Source: Excoecaria cochinchinensis (taxonomy: Eukaryota; Streptophyta; Magnoliopsida; Malpighiales; Euphorbiaceae). Taken from it: a stretch of 64,000 bases of DNA. Each line of letters begins with the position of its first letter. Position 1 is the stretch's first letter. Location of the stretch: assembly GCA_947683425.1 (NCBI GenBank), contig CANTUQ010000031.1, positions 8,939,001 through 9,003,000 of the forward strand. The letters run 5' to 3'. Below, piece after piece: positions 1 through 14,600 of this stretch. Both the position numbers and the translations under genes were made by a program. A model generated the notes under the pieces. The model was not told the origin of the DNA. It saw only the letters and a list, made by a program, of their open reading frames with translations, and did not search any database.

Positions 1-240
1 TCGCCATTTGAGGATGGCACCCAGATTTCGTAAGTCTGGAGCAGACTTGCAGTCCAGGAGAATAACCCTCGGTACAACATGTAAGGATGATGATCGCTCT
101 AAGGTCTAACTGGTGAGAGACTATTTCTTTCTAGATGCAAAAAGGTAATGTCTGCCTCAGGTATCCACTTCTTTCTTTCTTCTCTGAATTTTGCCTCATC
201 TAGACACTAGTGTACTAGTTTCCCCAAAATTGGGGGCAAC
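1..240 (+). mobile_element. 3' end of internal region of Ty3/gypsy element F, with polypurine tract
   Basis: This stretch ends in the polypurine tract CCCCAAAATTGGGGGCAAC (222-240), directly before an LTR that starts TGTAAACACCGGG. The same tract and the preceding 'gtctgcctcaggta' wording occur before the 3' LTR of element B (32600-32706) and, inverted, beside the LTR of element A (10109-10125). F is therefore a relative of A and B on the plus strand. Its gag-pol and 5' LTR lie left of the window. Confidence 0.8.
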
Positions 241-2126
241 TGTAAACACCGGGTCCTTAGTCAGCCTTAGTTAGAGTTATCTAATGAGGATAATATTTAT
301 TCAAAAATAGATAGAGAATAAAAGCACTTTGGCTCTCTATGGATTGGGGTTTCAACTAGGTCTTTTAGGAAAAATTGATAATTTCTCCAAAAAAATAAAA
401 AAAATTAAAAATTAAATAAAAAATTAAAGTAAAAGTAAAAATACTAAAAATAAAAATTAAGATTAGGTTCAATTAATTAGTTAATATTGTAGGATAATAA
501 AATTAAAAAGAAAACAAATAGAGAGTGATTAATTAAGTAGAATATGTGATAATTTAAATAAGTTAAAATAAATTAAGAGGCAAAAATCAAGGAACAAAAG
601 GGAGAAAATCAAGTAATTTATGGCATAAAAAGGAAAAAAACCTAGACCTAAAGGAAGGGGGGTGGACGGTAGATCAAAGGGAAAGAGAGAGCAAGAGAAA
701 GAAAGAAGAGAGAGCAAGAAAATAGAAAAGGTAAGAGAGAGCAAAGAAATAGAAAGAGCAAAGAAATAGAAAAAACAAAGAAGAGAGGAAACTGACCCAG
801 GAAAAGGAAACGCAGAAACCGAAGGAAAGAAAAAGAAAAAAGGGAAGACGAAGAAAGAGGTGGCTGGCGCCACCTCCGGCATCAAACGACGCCACACGAG
901 GCAGCAGATCACCCCAGGAGGCAAGACGATCCATCCGCCGCAAGCCACTCGCCTTAGTGAGCCACTGCAGGGCAGATCGGTAAGAGATGCGAGGAAGCTG
1001 CCAACGCTGATTTCGGCCAGACCATGGCGGCTCCCGGTGCGTGACCACCAGCGGAGGACTCCCGTCGATGAGACGATCTTTCTGGTACCGTCCGATCATC
1101 CCCGTTCGCCGGCAGTAGGGAGATCGGAGGAGGTTGCTCTGTGAGGGTTCGGCACATTTTTCGACCAAACCGCATCCCTTTTCGGTGCGTAACTAACGGC
1201 AGAGGATACCAGGCCGCCCGATCTACTTTTCGGCACGGTGTCACCAACGGCAGAGCCCGACGAAGCTCTGGTGAGGAAATCTGGGGCATGTGGCTCCTCT
1301 ATGGAGCTTGACGGAGCACGGTCGAGGTGAATAGTTTAGGATTTATTATTCGAGGCCTATATTAATTATTATTTTATTTTCTTTTATTCGCTTGAGGTCT
1401 GTAATAATAGATGCTTTTTCGACCACACTTAAAAAACCACCGCACAAAATATTTCTACTAAAATTTAAAATTTATTAATAAAACTGGACCAACGTCCTAG
1501 TTTTCATCCCAAAAACAAAAGGTTCTTGTTTTCATTAATATGAGATCTCTTCGTCCTTTTTCATTAAGTCGATTTGAGAACTCTGTACTTTTTTTGTAAA
1601 ATAAGTAGTTGGGAACCAATGTTCTCATCTAAATGAATGTTCCAATTTATGTATGTATTTCATTCTATCACTATTATGGATTTCATGTTTATTTTTTGGA
1701 TAATTGTAATTATATTTTATTTATCGCTTTATTTATTATTTTTTTATGTGCTTGTAATGTGCTTTAATTTACTTGCATGAATTGTGTGAGAAGAGAGATA
1801 AAATAATTGACTCTAAAAACTCATTCATATAACATTAACAAAAGGTATAAATAAGAGTGAGGTCCCGAACTCTCTTTGGCTTTGGCCTTATAAGGTTAGA
1901 ATTTATTTCCCAATATTTTATTGGGTGGTGACTCTGTGATACCTACCTTGTGATACCCAACAGACGCTCTCGTAGGTTGATTGCCAATAATGGAATGGGG
2001 GTGAATCCCTATCCATTGTGAAGTGATCAGCTTTCAAGAGTTTTAATGAATCTTCATCCGGTCTCGGTTCCTAAAAGCGGACTCTCGAAGCGACTCGGAT
2101 GCCAAGTGGGGTTCGAGCGCATCACA
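241..2126 (+). repeat. 3' LTR of gypsy element F (1886 bp)
   Basis: It begins TGTAAACACC right after the polypurine tract and ends GAGCGCATCACA, giving the TG...CA ends of an LTR. The end resembles the LTR ends of A (GCGCGTCACA), B and D (GAGCGTCACA). Inside are a purine-rich tract (about 640-860) and a GC-rich stretch (about 860-1330), followed by AT-rich sequence. The open frames here are by-products of this composition, not genes. GTATG (2127-2131) would be the right copy of the target duplication; its partner is outside the window. Confidence 0.75.
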
Positions 2127-2910
2127 GTATGTAAATATATGATTTTGATGTGTTGTGATGTGAAATAATGGCATGGCTATCCTATTTTGCATGTAAATCA
2201 CCAAAATAAATGTTAAAAGTGTTAAAAATAATTAATGGTGAAAAATTAACATCATGGCTAAATGCTATGTATATGTGTATCCATGAGTACCATGATGATT
2301 TCATGAGTTTTATGGTATGAGATGACACATGGATGAAAATTAAATGTATAATGATTGAATTGTATGGAAAAGAATGGAACATAATGATGAAATTCCATGA
2401 AAAGTATGACTGGTAACTTAAAAATGTGAAAAGTGGAATTTTAATGCCCTATGCAGTAATCTGGTAGTCTAGTCTAATCAGGATATGATGGCTAGCCATA
2501 GGGACATAAGACCGTTGGTGTGACCATGTGTCTCACTTACTATAGGCCAATGATGATCCTATTCTGTATTGTTCTGTCTTAATAAAGTATTGATCCATAT
2601 TTTTGTTGTCTGTTTTTAAAGATGGGGGTGGTCCTTCGGGGTCCCTCTAGTATGTTTGTGAACCTTTAGAGTTCACGTCTCGTTTATCCTGATCATAGAT
2701 GTCTGCCAGTTTTATACAGGGACAATTCGCAAAAGTAAGCTTTATATGGTTGATTTGTGATTAAAATGATATTTGTGTGAAAAAAATGAACTTAATTGGA
2801 ATAACTAAAAAGTTTGAGGGCATAATGGTAATTTTGATCATAAAAAGGTTAATAAGGGTACTAATGGAAAAATGAATAATTAAATAGTTATACATGTAAT
2901 TAAGTGAAAA

Positions 2911-2998
2911 GATAAGATAAAGATATGATAAAGATAAAGATATGATATGGATAAGGATAAAGATAAGGATAAGGATAAAGATAGGGATAAGGATAAAA
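2911..2998 (+). repeat. GATAAG/GATAAA short tandem repeat
   Basis: Imperfect 6-bp units (GATAAG, GATAAA, GATATG) are repeated about 14 times. This is a simple repeat within G. Confidence 0.8.
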
Positions 2999-3251
2999 TG
3001 GTAATTTAAGTTTAAATGGTTAATCAAGGCTTAATAAAGGAAAAATGTAATTTAATGGCTCATTGGATAAGTTAGTTATTATTTAAGGACAAAAATGTAA
3101 TTTGGCATGAGAATGATATTCTAAGGATCTAATGGTAATTTGTATGTTAAATAAGAAGCTGAATAAGTTAATGAGCCAAATTAGTGGCATGATTGTAATT
3201 GAGGTAAACAAGAAAGGTAAAATTGTAATTTGAATGAAATTGAAGGACCTT

Positions 3252-3574
3252 AATCTAAATGAATTAGAAGTCAATTTGGATTAGAATTCTAAATGAATTA
3301 GAAGTTAATTTGGATTAGAATTCTAAATGAATTAGAAGTCAATTTGGATTAGAATTCTAAATGAATTAGAAGTCAATTTGGATTTGAATTCTAAATGAAT
3401 TAGAAGTCAACTTGGAATAGAACTCTAATTGGATTAGAAGTCAATTTGGATTTGAATTCTAAATGAATTAGATGTCAATTTGGATTTGAATTGTAAATGA
3501 ATTAGAAGTCAACTTGGAATAGAACTCTAATTGGATTAGAACTCTAATTGGATTAGAATTCAAAGTGAATTAGA
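3252..3574 (+). repeat. 34-bp minisatellite (about 9 copies)
   Basis: The unit reads approximately GAATTCTAAATGAATTAGAA followed by GTCAATTTGGATTA. Copies are nearly head-to-tail with single-base variants (TTGGATTA/TTGGATTTG, CAATTT/CAACTT). The right-hand copies include shorter units (ACTCTAATTGGATTAGA). Confidence 0.85.
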
Positions 3575-3724
3575 ATTTTACTTTGATATTTAATTAAATT
3601 ATTTATAGATAAAATGATTAAGGAAAATAACGATAGCATAATTTGAATATTTTAGATAATAAAATAATGTTTAAAAAGGTAAATAAGATGAATAAATGGC
3701 ATTTTTGTAATTTTGGTAAAGTTT

Positions 3725-3867
3725 GAGGACCTAAGTGTAAATATGGCATAGTTAAAGGACCTAAGTGTAAATATGGCATAGTTAAAGGACCTAGATGTAA
3801 ATATGATATAATATGAGGACCTAATTCCAATTATACAATAGTTAAGGGACCCAAATGCAAATATGTA
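3725..3867 (+). repeat. 30-bp tandem repeat (about 4.5 copies)
   Basis: The unit is approximately GAGGACCTAAGTGTAAATAT followed by GGCATAGTTA. The first three copies are very similar; the last two are decayed. Confidence 0.8.
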
Positions 3868-4216
3868 ATTTTATATGTGCTATAAATGTATATGTCCTTA
3901 AATGAGTGATTTAATTGATATTAAAAATATTATTGCATGTTAGATAATGAAATAAGGATATTAATAAGTTAACTAATGGTATTATTGTAAATAAGTGAAA
4001 AGTAAAAGGGTAATACTGTAAATGAATGGAAATCTAGGAACTTAAATATAAATTTGTCAATGACGACGAAATTGAGGGATTTTAATGATAATTGATAGAT
4101 AAATTTGAATATTAATTGTATAACCAATTAACAATAGAGAAAATAATAATGTTTATATTAATATTAATATAAATATTACTATTAAAGCTAATATCATGGA
4201 AATGGCAATAGGTTTA

Positions 4217-4381
4217 TGTTAGTGGCAGTAGGTAGGTAGTAGATAGCTGTAAAGTTAGTAGTAGGTAGAGCAAATTACGGAGTTAATTAAGGAATTAATT
4301 ATTGCATAAATATATAGTGCAATCTAAGGTTTTAATTACTTTGAATACAGAGAATTCAATTCCTTCGTGTGTTTTCTCACA
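4217..4381 (+). repeat. 5' LTR of copia element C
   Basis: Runs TGTTAGTGGC...TTCTCACA, 165 bp, closely matching the 3' LTR at 46794-46958. It contains a short TATA-like ATAAATATATAG near the middle. GTTTA duplication at 4212-4216. Confidence 0.92.
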
Positions 4382-4394
4382 TGGTATCAGAGCC
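4382..4394 (+). promoter_or_regulatory. Primer-binding site of C (initiator Met tRNA type)
   Basis: TGGTATCAGAGCC immediately follows the LTR. This is the usual plant Ty1/copia site complementary to the 3' end of initiator methionine tRNA. Confidence 0.92.
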
Positions 4395-4548
4395 TTAGGC
4401 TATTTCTTTTGGGTTTCGGGGTTTTATGTTTCGGGTCTGTGGTGGAAGAATCTGTCCACTTTTGGGTCACCAGCTCCAATGATTTTTTGGTCTCACCACC
4501 TCCAATGATTTTTTGGTCTCACCACCAACATCAGAAGGAGTGCAAGTG
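4395..4548 (+). mobile_element. Leader of C, piece before insertion B
   Basis: Untranslated leader of C containing a short duplicated phrase (CTCCAATGATTTTTTGGTCTCACCA occurs twice, 4474-4526). It is interrupted by element B and resumes at 35620. Confidence 0.8.
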
Positions 4549-7384
4549 TGTAGACACCGGGTCCTAAGGCAGTTCAGACCAAATTTACCCAATGATAAAA
4601 ATGATGCCTGTTTACGGGCAAGTGGGCAAATGGAAGTGACGGTTTTCTCGAAAAAAGAATAATAATAAATATAATAATAATATTTTTAATATTTCTTTTT
4701 ATATATATTATTTTTGTTCTTTAAATTTTTTTATTATTATTTTGTTTTGTTTTCCATTTTCTTTATTTAGAAAAAATAATATTATTTTCTTTGTTCTTAA
4801 AAATGGGAAATATATATATATATATATATTAAAAAAAAAAGAATTATTTTTGGGTTTTTGGGGGTCCTAGGGCATCAAGGCCCATCTCACTCTTGTGAGG
4901 CCCATCTCAAATGAGTAAGAGGCAGCCTTGCTGCCTAAGGCCCACGTTGTGGGTGAGTTTCCCACGTGTCATCTCTCCCTCAGTGCCTCTCTCTTCCTCT
5001 TTTCCAGGGAGGTTGGTTTGAAAAACCGGGATTTGGAGTGGGATTTGGTAGGAAATAATCTAATCATGTCAAATTGCATTTAAGGAGTTGAAAAAGGAGA
5101 ACAAGAGGAGGGGCATTATTGGAGTGAACAAATACAAAAAAAAAGGAAAAGAACACAAAAAAAAATATCGAGAGAAAATAGAGAGAAAGAAGAGAAAAAC
5201 TGAAGAAAAACATACTGTGAGCTTGATCTGGAGAGCAAAAAGAGGAAAAGAGAGTGAAGGATACATCACCTTTTAAGTGTTGGTTTTTGTTTTTAAACAT
5301 GTTATTCCACTGGAACTTTTAAAATTTATGTTTTTAACTTTCAATCCAAGAAAAGCAACGAGGAAATCACACACTGCCTTTGCAAATCAAAGATCAAGAA
5401 TTTGAGAGTAAACACTTACTAATCATCTCATTTCTATTTTCTTTTCATTTTCTTTCTTTTGTTTATTTTTATTATTGTTCGTTGTTGAACCAGTAGGCTT
5501 ACACTTTGTATATATTATATGTATTGTATATATTATTTATTTGTTTCTTTATCTTATTGATCACGTGTTTATGCTTGATGTGAACAATGAGTATGGGTGT
5601 AGTTTTATCATGCATATTTTGGGGGTTTATCGACACATGCCTAAGTTGTTAGAATCCCTCTGTTTGCCCCTGTTTTTTTTCTTTTTCTTTTACTTTTATG
5701 TTTCATGCGTTTTACGCTCCATTTTGGTTCTAAATATTTTTGTTGCATGTTATTTTCTGATATATATGTTGGTTGAGGCTTGTTATTTGTTGCTGTGGCT
5801 TTTAAAAATCAAAATCAGTGTTTTGCGTTTGCATAACAGAGGAAAAGCACAGCTGTGTTTTGTAAGAAACACAGCTGTGTTTCTGCATGGCGCGCAATTT
5901 ATTTGAAAAGCACAACTATGCTTTCGAAAAACACAGCCGTGCTTTTCGCGCAGCTTGGCTCCTACGCGTTCCTTCGTTCTCGGTGACGCCCGTCTTTGCG
6001 TCGTGAAAACACAGCCGTGCTTCATGAGAAAGCACAGCTGTGCTTTCTCTTTCTCTTGCCTTTCTTTCTTTCGTTTTTGCGTCGCTTGTTGTCCCATTGT
6101 GAAAACACAGCCGTGTTTTTGGTGAAAACACAGCTGTGTTTTCTTCTCTTCTCCTTTTTTATTTATTTTTTTATTTCTATATGCATTTTATTTATTCCAT
6201 TTATTTTCTTCCTTTAATTAATGCATCCATTTTGTAGTTGATTCATTCCATTAAATTAATTGTTCATAATTAATTGATTTATTTAATTATTATTTATTTG
6301 ATTTATTTTTTTTATTATTTATCTTATTCAATTAACTTCCGTTAATTAATTTATTTGTTCATTTTAATTACTTAACTTATTTCACTAACATTCTATTCTA
6401 TTTTGTTTTTTATTTTGCCTCCAAAAATCATTTATTTGTGCGAGTTACACGCTTGAGCTCGGGTTGCAGGTTCGGGAGATTAGAGGCCCTCCATTTTAAA
6501 GTTTGCCCTTTTAATTTTTTGTATTTATTATTTATTTTATTATTTTTAGGTGTTGCACATGAAAAATATTTTATTAATTGCTCGAATCATAGAAAATCAC
6601 ATTTTTTATATAACTAATAACTTGTGAATTTTTATTAATAAAATGGACCAATGTCCTATTTTAGCCAATAAAACCTCACTTTCAAATGGAGAACTTAGTT
6701 TTCTTAAAATGGGATCACTCATCCCGGTTTTCTCAATAAATATCCTAAAAATAGTTCTTTAATTTTTTTTCTAATAAATAAAAAGGAACCAATGTTCCTA
6801 AAATTCATGACCCGATTTATGTATGTTGCATTTTAATTTCTTTCATGTGTTTATTTACTTGTTTATTTTTTATTTATTTACTTTTATTTGGGGGATTGTT
6901 CTGTCCCAACTTTTATTTATTTATTTCCATTATTTATTTGGGGGATTGTTCTATCCCACTTTATTTATTTTTGTAATTTATTTATTTATTTACTGCTTTA
7001 TTTACCGCTTTCCAATGTGAATGGATGCGCTTTTAAAATTTATGACACAATCGCGTGAGATAAGAGATAGAATTTAGATTTCTTAATAACTCATTTATAA
7101 AACCTAAGTCATTAATAAGAGTGAAGTTCCGAACACCTTCTCTGGTTTAGACCAATAGAGGTCAAAGACCTCTCACAATTGCTTGTAAATTGGGTGGCGA
7201 CTCCAAAATACCTCAAAAAGTGCCTAAAGGCGTTATGGGTCTAGATCCTTCTTTCCAATGTTCTATTGGGAATGAGGCATCCAAGATGGCTCATGATGCC
7301 CAAGATCATAAAGACGCGAACCGATCCCTCGAGCCCCAAAAGGCGGGCTCAAAGAGGGCCTTGCTGGTTCCGGCAGGCGTCACA
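4549..7384 (+). repeat. 5' LTR of gypsy element B (2836 bp)
   Basis: Starts TGTAGACACCGGGTCC and ends GGCGTCACA. Matches the 3' LTR at 32707-35619 along its whole length, apart from small indels in poly-A and TA runs. Contains a TA dinucleotide run (about 4810-4829), a purine-rich tract (5088-5276), an array of short palindromes (5843-6143) and AT-rich sequence. Reading frames within it repeat in the other LTR and look compositional. Confidence 0.9.
5843..6143 (+). repeat. Array of CACAGCTGTG-type palindromes in the LTR of B
   Basis: About ten copies of a short self-complementary motif around AAACACAGCTGTGTTT, or the variants AAAGCACAGCTGTGCTTT and AACACAGCCGTG, are spaced irregularly. The same array occurs in the other LTR at about 34078-34380. 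Single copies could fold into perfect small hairpins in RNA. Confidence 0.85.
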
Positions 7385-7727
7385 GTTGCGACCCCGCTAG
7401 GGACAGTGATCGAAACTTTGCTTCGAAAGTGACTTAAGTACAATTATAATTGAGTTATTAAGAATCAAAAATTCCATTTCTAATCGAAATTGCATTATAT
7501 TTATTAGAGCCTTAGAAATATGATAGTTGGTCCCCATTTTACCCCGGTGCGTTCCTAAAACATAACCCTACTTTCACTCATTGTAGGGAAGTGTTTGGGA
7601 TAATCACCAGCCCAAGCCTTGTACCATCAAATGGTATATCAAATGGAGACCCGATTGGTCGTTATGCTCGTGATGAGCTAGACCCGTTAGTAGAGACCAT
7701 GCTTGGGTAGACCTAAAGAAATACTAC
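7385..7727 (+). mobile_element. 5' untranslated region of B, part 1, with primer-binding site
   Basis: The primer site at 7386-7404 (TTGCGACCCCGCTAGGGAC) is a mutated form of TGGCGACTCCGCTGGGGAC seen in A and D. The rest is non-coding leader similar to the leaders of A and D (for example 'cttgggctggygattatcc' type sequence on the other strand there). It is interrupted at 7727 by element A; ACTAC at 7723-7727 is the target copy. Confidence 0.8.
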
Positions 7728-10108
<2,381 letters not shown>

Positions 10109-11677
10109 GTTGCCCCCAATTTTGGAGAGGCTAGTGCATGGGTGCCTAAGTGATCCAAAATTCAGGAAAAGGAAAGAAACGCGTACCTGAGGCGTCGATC
10201 TTCCTGCTTGATGGAATTGTAATGATAGTTGTTGCTGTCTTTTGGTTGTAGCCGGTAATGCTGTGGTCGTGCTAACCTCTTGTGGGTAGTGCCGCCATCG
10301 TGCTAACCTATGTGAATTGGTAGTGCCGCCATCGTGCTAACCTATGTGAATTGGTAGTGCCGTGGTCGTGCTAACCTCTTGTGGGTTGGTAGTGCCGTGG
10401 TCGTGCCAACCTCTTGTGGGTTGTGCCGCCATCGTGCTAACCGCTGTGAATTTTGGTAGTGCCGTGGTCGTGCCAACCTCTTGTGGGTTGTGCCGTCATC
10501 GTGCTAACCGCTGTGAATTTTGGTAGTGCGGTGGTCGTGCCAACCTCTTGTGGGTTGTGCCGCCATCGTGCTAACCGCTGTGAATTTTGGAACTGTGCTC
10601 CTTTAGATGTTTGGACTGGTGTCATCACTCGGCTTTTGTTGGTGTTCCCCGCCGATTTCTCCTGCAAGATTGTATGCATAGGAATATACAAGAAATCACG
10701 TGTGCATGATATGGGATGCAAATGCTTGCAACAATGTATAGACTGTTCCCTAGGTGGTCCATGGTTCGTTGAGGTTGTAGCCTTCCTGCTCTACAATGCC
10801 CCCTGAAACCTGAGGATCGTCGACAAGTTTTCTGAAAGAGACGTCCGGTATATATCCTTGCCCCCCCTGGTCAATGATCATTTACCCGGGATTCTGTTTC
10901 ATGTTCTGTATTGTATGTTACCTGATTGAAAGAAGATCATCTGAAGTAACGCCGCCTTATCGCTCTAGGCATTGAACGTCACTGTTTTAAAGGTAGTGCG
11001 TCCCTTGTGGATTTTCACACTAGCTTTTCTTTGCGGGAAATGCGTCCCTTATGGGATTTTCACACAACCCTTTGCCTAACTTTTGCCTGGAATGGACCCA
11101 ACCCAATCCAGCGGCTTTTGTTTATTTTATATTTATATTTTTTGTAGGGCAGACTGCCTATTTCCAGGTTTTCACCCTGCCTTTTGGCCTAACTTTTGCT
11201 TAGAGAGCCAGTTACGGTTTTCATCTTTTTTTTTTTTTTTTAGGTTATCACCAAAGCTTCTGTTAAGAGCAAATAGCACATATCCAATGAAGGGACTGAG
11301 CAATAATCATTAGATGAACAATTGGTATATTTCTTTTTAAAACAGAACTGAAAGATCAATGAAAATGTATTCTTTTATTCATTGCAAAATTGTGTACATT
11401 TCTATATGATTTCATCATACATGATTTTCATTTGACAAGAATTCAAAAGCATATGACTACAGCTAATCTCGGAGTGGGTTTTGTCAGCATCAAACTCCTG
11501 TTATTAATCGGCCCTCTCGGGTTTTCTCGATTAAATATTTTCTCTGATGCCTCTAATTTTTGCACAGGATGCCTTTTTTCGGTTTTCACCCTGTCGAGGC
11601 GCCCAATTTTAGCACAGCCGCCTCTTTTCGGTTTTCGACTTGCAGGGCATTTTATTCTCTTCTTTTTATTTTGGTCT
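10109..11677 (-). mobile_element. 3' untranslated region of A with polypurine tract and tandem repeats
   Basis: Between the pol stop and the 3' LTR. In the element's sense the polypurine tract CCAAAATTGGGGGCAAC is at 10109-10125. A tandem array occupies 10256-10590. The part nearer pol (about 10990-11640) has decayed repeats built around GGTTTTCACCCTG-like phrases, also seen in B (31080-31710). No gene is supported here. Confidence 0.85.
10256..10590 (-). repeat. Tandem repeat array in the 3' untranslated region of A
   Basis: Units contain the phrase TAGTGCCGTGGTCGTGCTAACC, or a CCGCCATC variant, followed by alternating tails CTCTTGTGGGTT and GCTGTGAATTTT. There are about nine half-units of 30-38 bp. 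The same phrase is repeated in B at 32012-32560. Such arrays are known in the 3' untranslated regions of Tat/Ogre-type elements. Confidence 0.88.
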
Positions 11678-14600
11678 TTAGCCGTGGAACCTTTTGAGTC
11701 TGTCGACATTGATCGGTTCTTTGAATTCGTTCCCATCACTATCCGACAAAATTGCAGCTCCCTTGGACAACAGCTTCTTAAGGATATACGGCCCTTCCCA
11801 GGTAGGTCTGAATTTCCCTCTAATATCTGGTATGCCTGGCCTCATCTGCTTGAACACCAAGTCCCCTTCTTTCAACGGATGCTTTCTCACCTTCTTTCCG
11901 AAAGTCCTTGCCAATCTCTTCTGGTAAATCTGATTATGATAATAAGCTTTCAGCCTACTCTCATCCAGTAAATTCAAGTGCTGTAGCCTCTGCTGCGCCC
12001 ATTCGGCCTCCGGGATTTGGGCTTTCATGACCACCCTTAGCGATTTAAGCTCTATCTCTACCGGCAACACTGCTTCTGTTCCGTATACCAGGGAAAATGG
12101 TGTAGTGCCTGTAGACGTCCTCACCGTCGTTCTGTATCCCCACAGGGCAAAGGGTAACTTTTCAGCCCAGTCCTTGTAAGTTTGGACTATCTTGGACAGG
12201 ATCTTCTTTATATTCTTATTCGCAGCCTCTACTGCCCCATTCGCTTGCGGTCGGTAGGGAGAGGATTTATGATGCTTGACACCATACTTCTCGAGAAGTT
12301 TTCTGGTTTCTCCCATGAACTGCACCCCATTGTCGGACACTATGTGATAAGGGAGGCTATACCTGCAGATCAAATTCCTCTCTATGAACTTGGCCATGTC
12401 CCTTGCGTCAATCTTCTTGAAGGATTCTGCCTCGACCCATTTGGTAAAATAGTCGATTGCGACTATGATGTATCTGTGCCCATTGGACGCCGTGGGATGG
12501 ATTTCGCCTATGATGTCTATTCCCCATGCTGCAAATGGCCATGGAGATGTTAAGTTATGTAACTCTGAAACTGGCACATGCCTCAAATTCACGTACTGTT
12601 GGCATAACTGGCATTGCTTCACAAATTTTGAACAATCTGTATCCATTGTGAGCCAATAAAACCCTTGGCGCATGATCTTCTTTGCTAAGGCTAAGCCATT
12701 CATGTGAGCTCCACAAACCCCGGCGTGAACCTCTTCCATAAGTCTTTTAGCTTCTTTCTCTGCCAGACATCTTAACTGGATACCATCAGCTTGCCTTTTA
12801 TACAAAGTGCCATTAACACTGATGAATTGAGTGGATAACTTCCTGATCATTCTTTGGTCCTTCTCAGTGGCTTCCTCTGGAAAGACTGATCTCTCTAAAT
12901 AATTCTGAATGTCATAATACCATGGATTTCCATCAATGGCCTCAATGTCCATCACTTGTTCAGCTTCAAAGCAAGGTCTTTCCGAACTATAAATCAGCAT
13001 GGGTTTCATCGCAACTCCTGTTGGGTTATCCCACATAGACACTAATGTTGCTAGAGCATCAGCTAACTGATTTTCGTCTCTGGGGATGAAGTGGAAAGTG
13101 CAAATCTCGAACTGGCTGCTCAACGTTCTCAAGTGCTTTACATAAGGCAACAACCTTTCTTCCTTGACTGACCACTCCCTTCTGATCTGATGAATTACCA
13201 AGGAAGAATCTCCAAATACTTCTGCGGTCTCTGCCCCCAGAGCGAGTAATGCTTCTAATCCAAAGATGCAAGCTTCATATTCTGCTTCATTATTGGTAGC
13301 CTTATACCTCAGCTTCTTAGCCAATGGTAGTCTTTCACCATCTGGGGTCGTAAGAATAACTCCTACGCCTGCTCCCTTTTTATTGACTGCTCCATCAAAG
13401 AATAATTGCCACCCTTGCACTGCTATGGCCGTAACATCTTCATCTGGGAAGTTGTATTCAAACTGATCTCCCTCAATAGGATGCTCGGCTAAGAATTCTG
13501 CTACCGTTCTTTCCTTAATGGTTTTCTTGGTCATGTACTCAATATCAAATTCCTGCAACAGCAGTAACCATCTTCCCATCTTCCCTAGTAGAGAGGGTGC
13601 TTCTTGGAGGTATCTGAGCGGATTATGTTTGGCAACTGTTTGTACCTTGAAGGAATGAAAGTAGTGCCGCAACTTCTTAGAAGCCCAGATAACTGCTAAA
13701 CAAATCTTTTCTACCTCTACATATTTGGCTTCGTACGGCAGGAATTTCTTGCTAAGATAATAAACTACAAACTCCACACCAAAATCGTCCTCTTGAGACA
13801 TCATAGCACCCACTGAGTTATCTTCCACAGCCAGGTACAGGATTAGTGGTTTGGCACGGCGTGGTGGTCTTAGTACCAGAGGATTTAGCAGATAGTCCTT
13901 AATGGTGTCAAAGGCCAGTTGACAGTCATCGTTCCATATCATCGGCTGATTCTTCCTAAGAAGCTTGAAAATAGGCTCACACACTGAAGTTAGCTTGGCA
14001 ATAAATCGGCTGATGTACTGAAGCTTTCCTAAGAAACTTCTGACGTCCTTCTCCTTCTTGGGCACTGGCATCTCTCTTATGGCTTTGACTTTATCGGGAT
14101 CTACCTCGATTCCCCTCTGGCTTACTACATGGCCTAACAACTTTCCTGATGTAACTCCAAAAAGGCACTTCTTGGGATTGAGGCACAAATCGTACTTGCT
14201 AATTCTTTGAAAGAACTTTTCTAAAGCCTCAAAATGACCTTCTCTGGTAGCCGACTTAATCATCATGTCATCGACGTACACCTCCAGTTCTTTGTGGATT
14301 AAGTCATTGAGAACCTTGGTCGCCATCCTCTGATAGGTTGCTCCTGCATTCTTCAACCCAAAAGGCATAACCCGGTAGGCATATGTCCCCCACTCGGTGA
14401 TAAAGGCTATCTTGATCCGGTCCACTATCTTGTTAAGAATTTGATTGTACCCTGCGTATCCATCCACAAAGCTATACATCATGCAAGTAGCAGCACTATC
14501 TACTAGCACATCAATATGAGGAAGAGGGAAATCATCTTTCGGACAGGCCTTGTTCAGGTCTCGATAGTCAACGCATACTCGAACCTTACCGTCCTTCTTA

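Larger units (their letters stand above)
2127..4211 (+). other. AT-rich LTR-like sequence G, left piece
   Basis: This non-coding AT-rich DNA lies between F and copia element C. The GTTTA duplication around C shows it was once continuous with 46959 onward. It contains three tandem repeat tracts (listed separately) and no long gene-like reading frame. Its right-hand continuation has features of a long plant LTR, such as the ACTAAGCATTATCACTTA motif near 48933, so the whole is probably the remnant of an old LTR. Its left end is not visible. Confidence 0.45.

Noticed and set aside
529..1289. Overlapping open frames in the LTR of F
   Set aside because: They follow the purine-rich and GC-rich composition, overlap on both strands and show no known domain.
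4382..4394. tRNA gene fragment
   Set aside because: Only the 3'-end complement is present, directly after an LTR; it is a primer-binding site. No full tRNA gene was recognised anywhere in the window.
5843..6143. CRISPR-like array
   Set aside because: The short palindromes have irregular spacing and similar intervening sequence, inside a plant LTR; no repeat-spacer structure.
5064..6217. Open frames in the LTR of B, including a 143-residue one
   Set aside because: They lie in a repeated LTR, have phenylalanine- or lysine-only composition and run across the palindrome array in several frames.
10437..10806. Frames across the A tandem array
   Set aside because: Repetitive non-coding array; both strands are open by repeat periodicity.
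11390..11971. 193-residue plus-strand frame
   Set aside because: Partly antisense to pol of A and partly in its 3' untranslated region; no domain.
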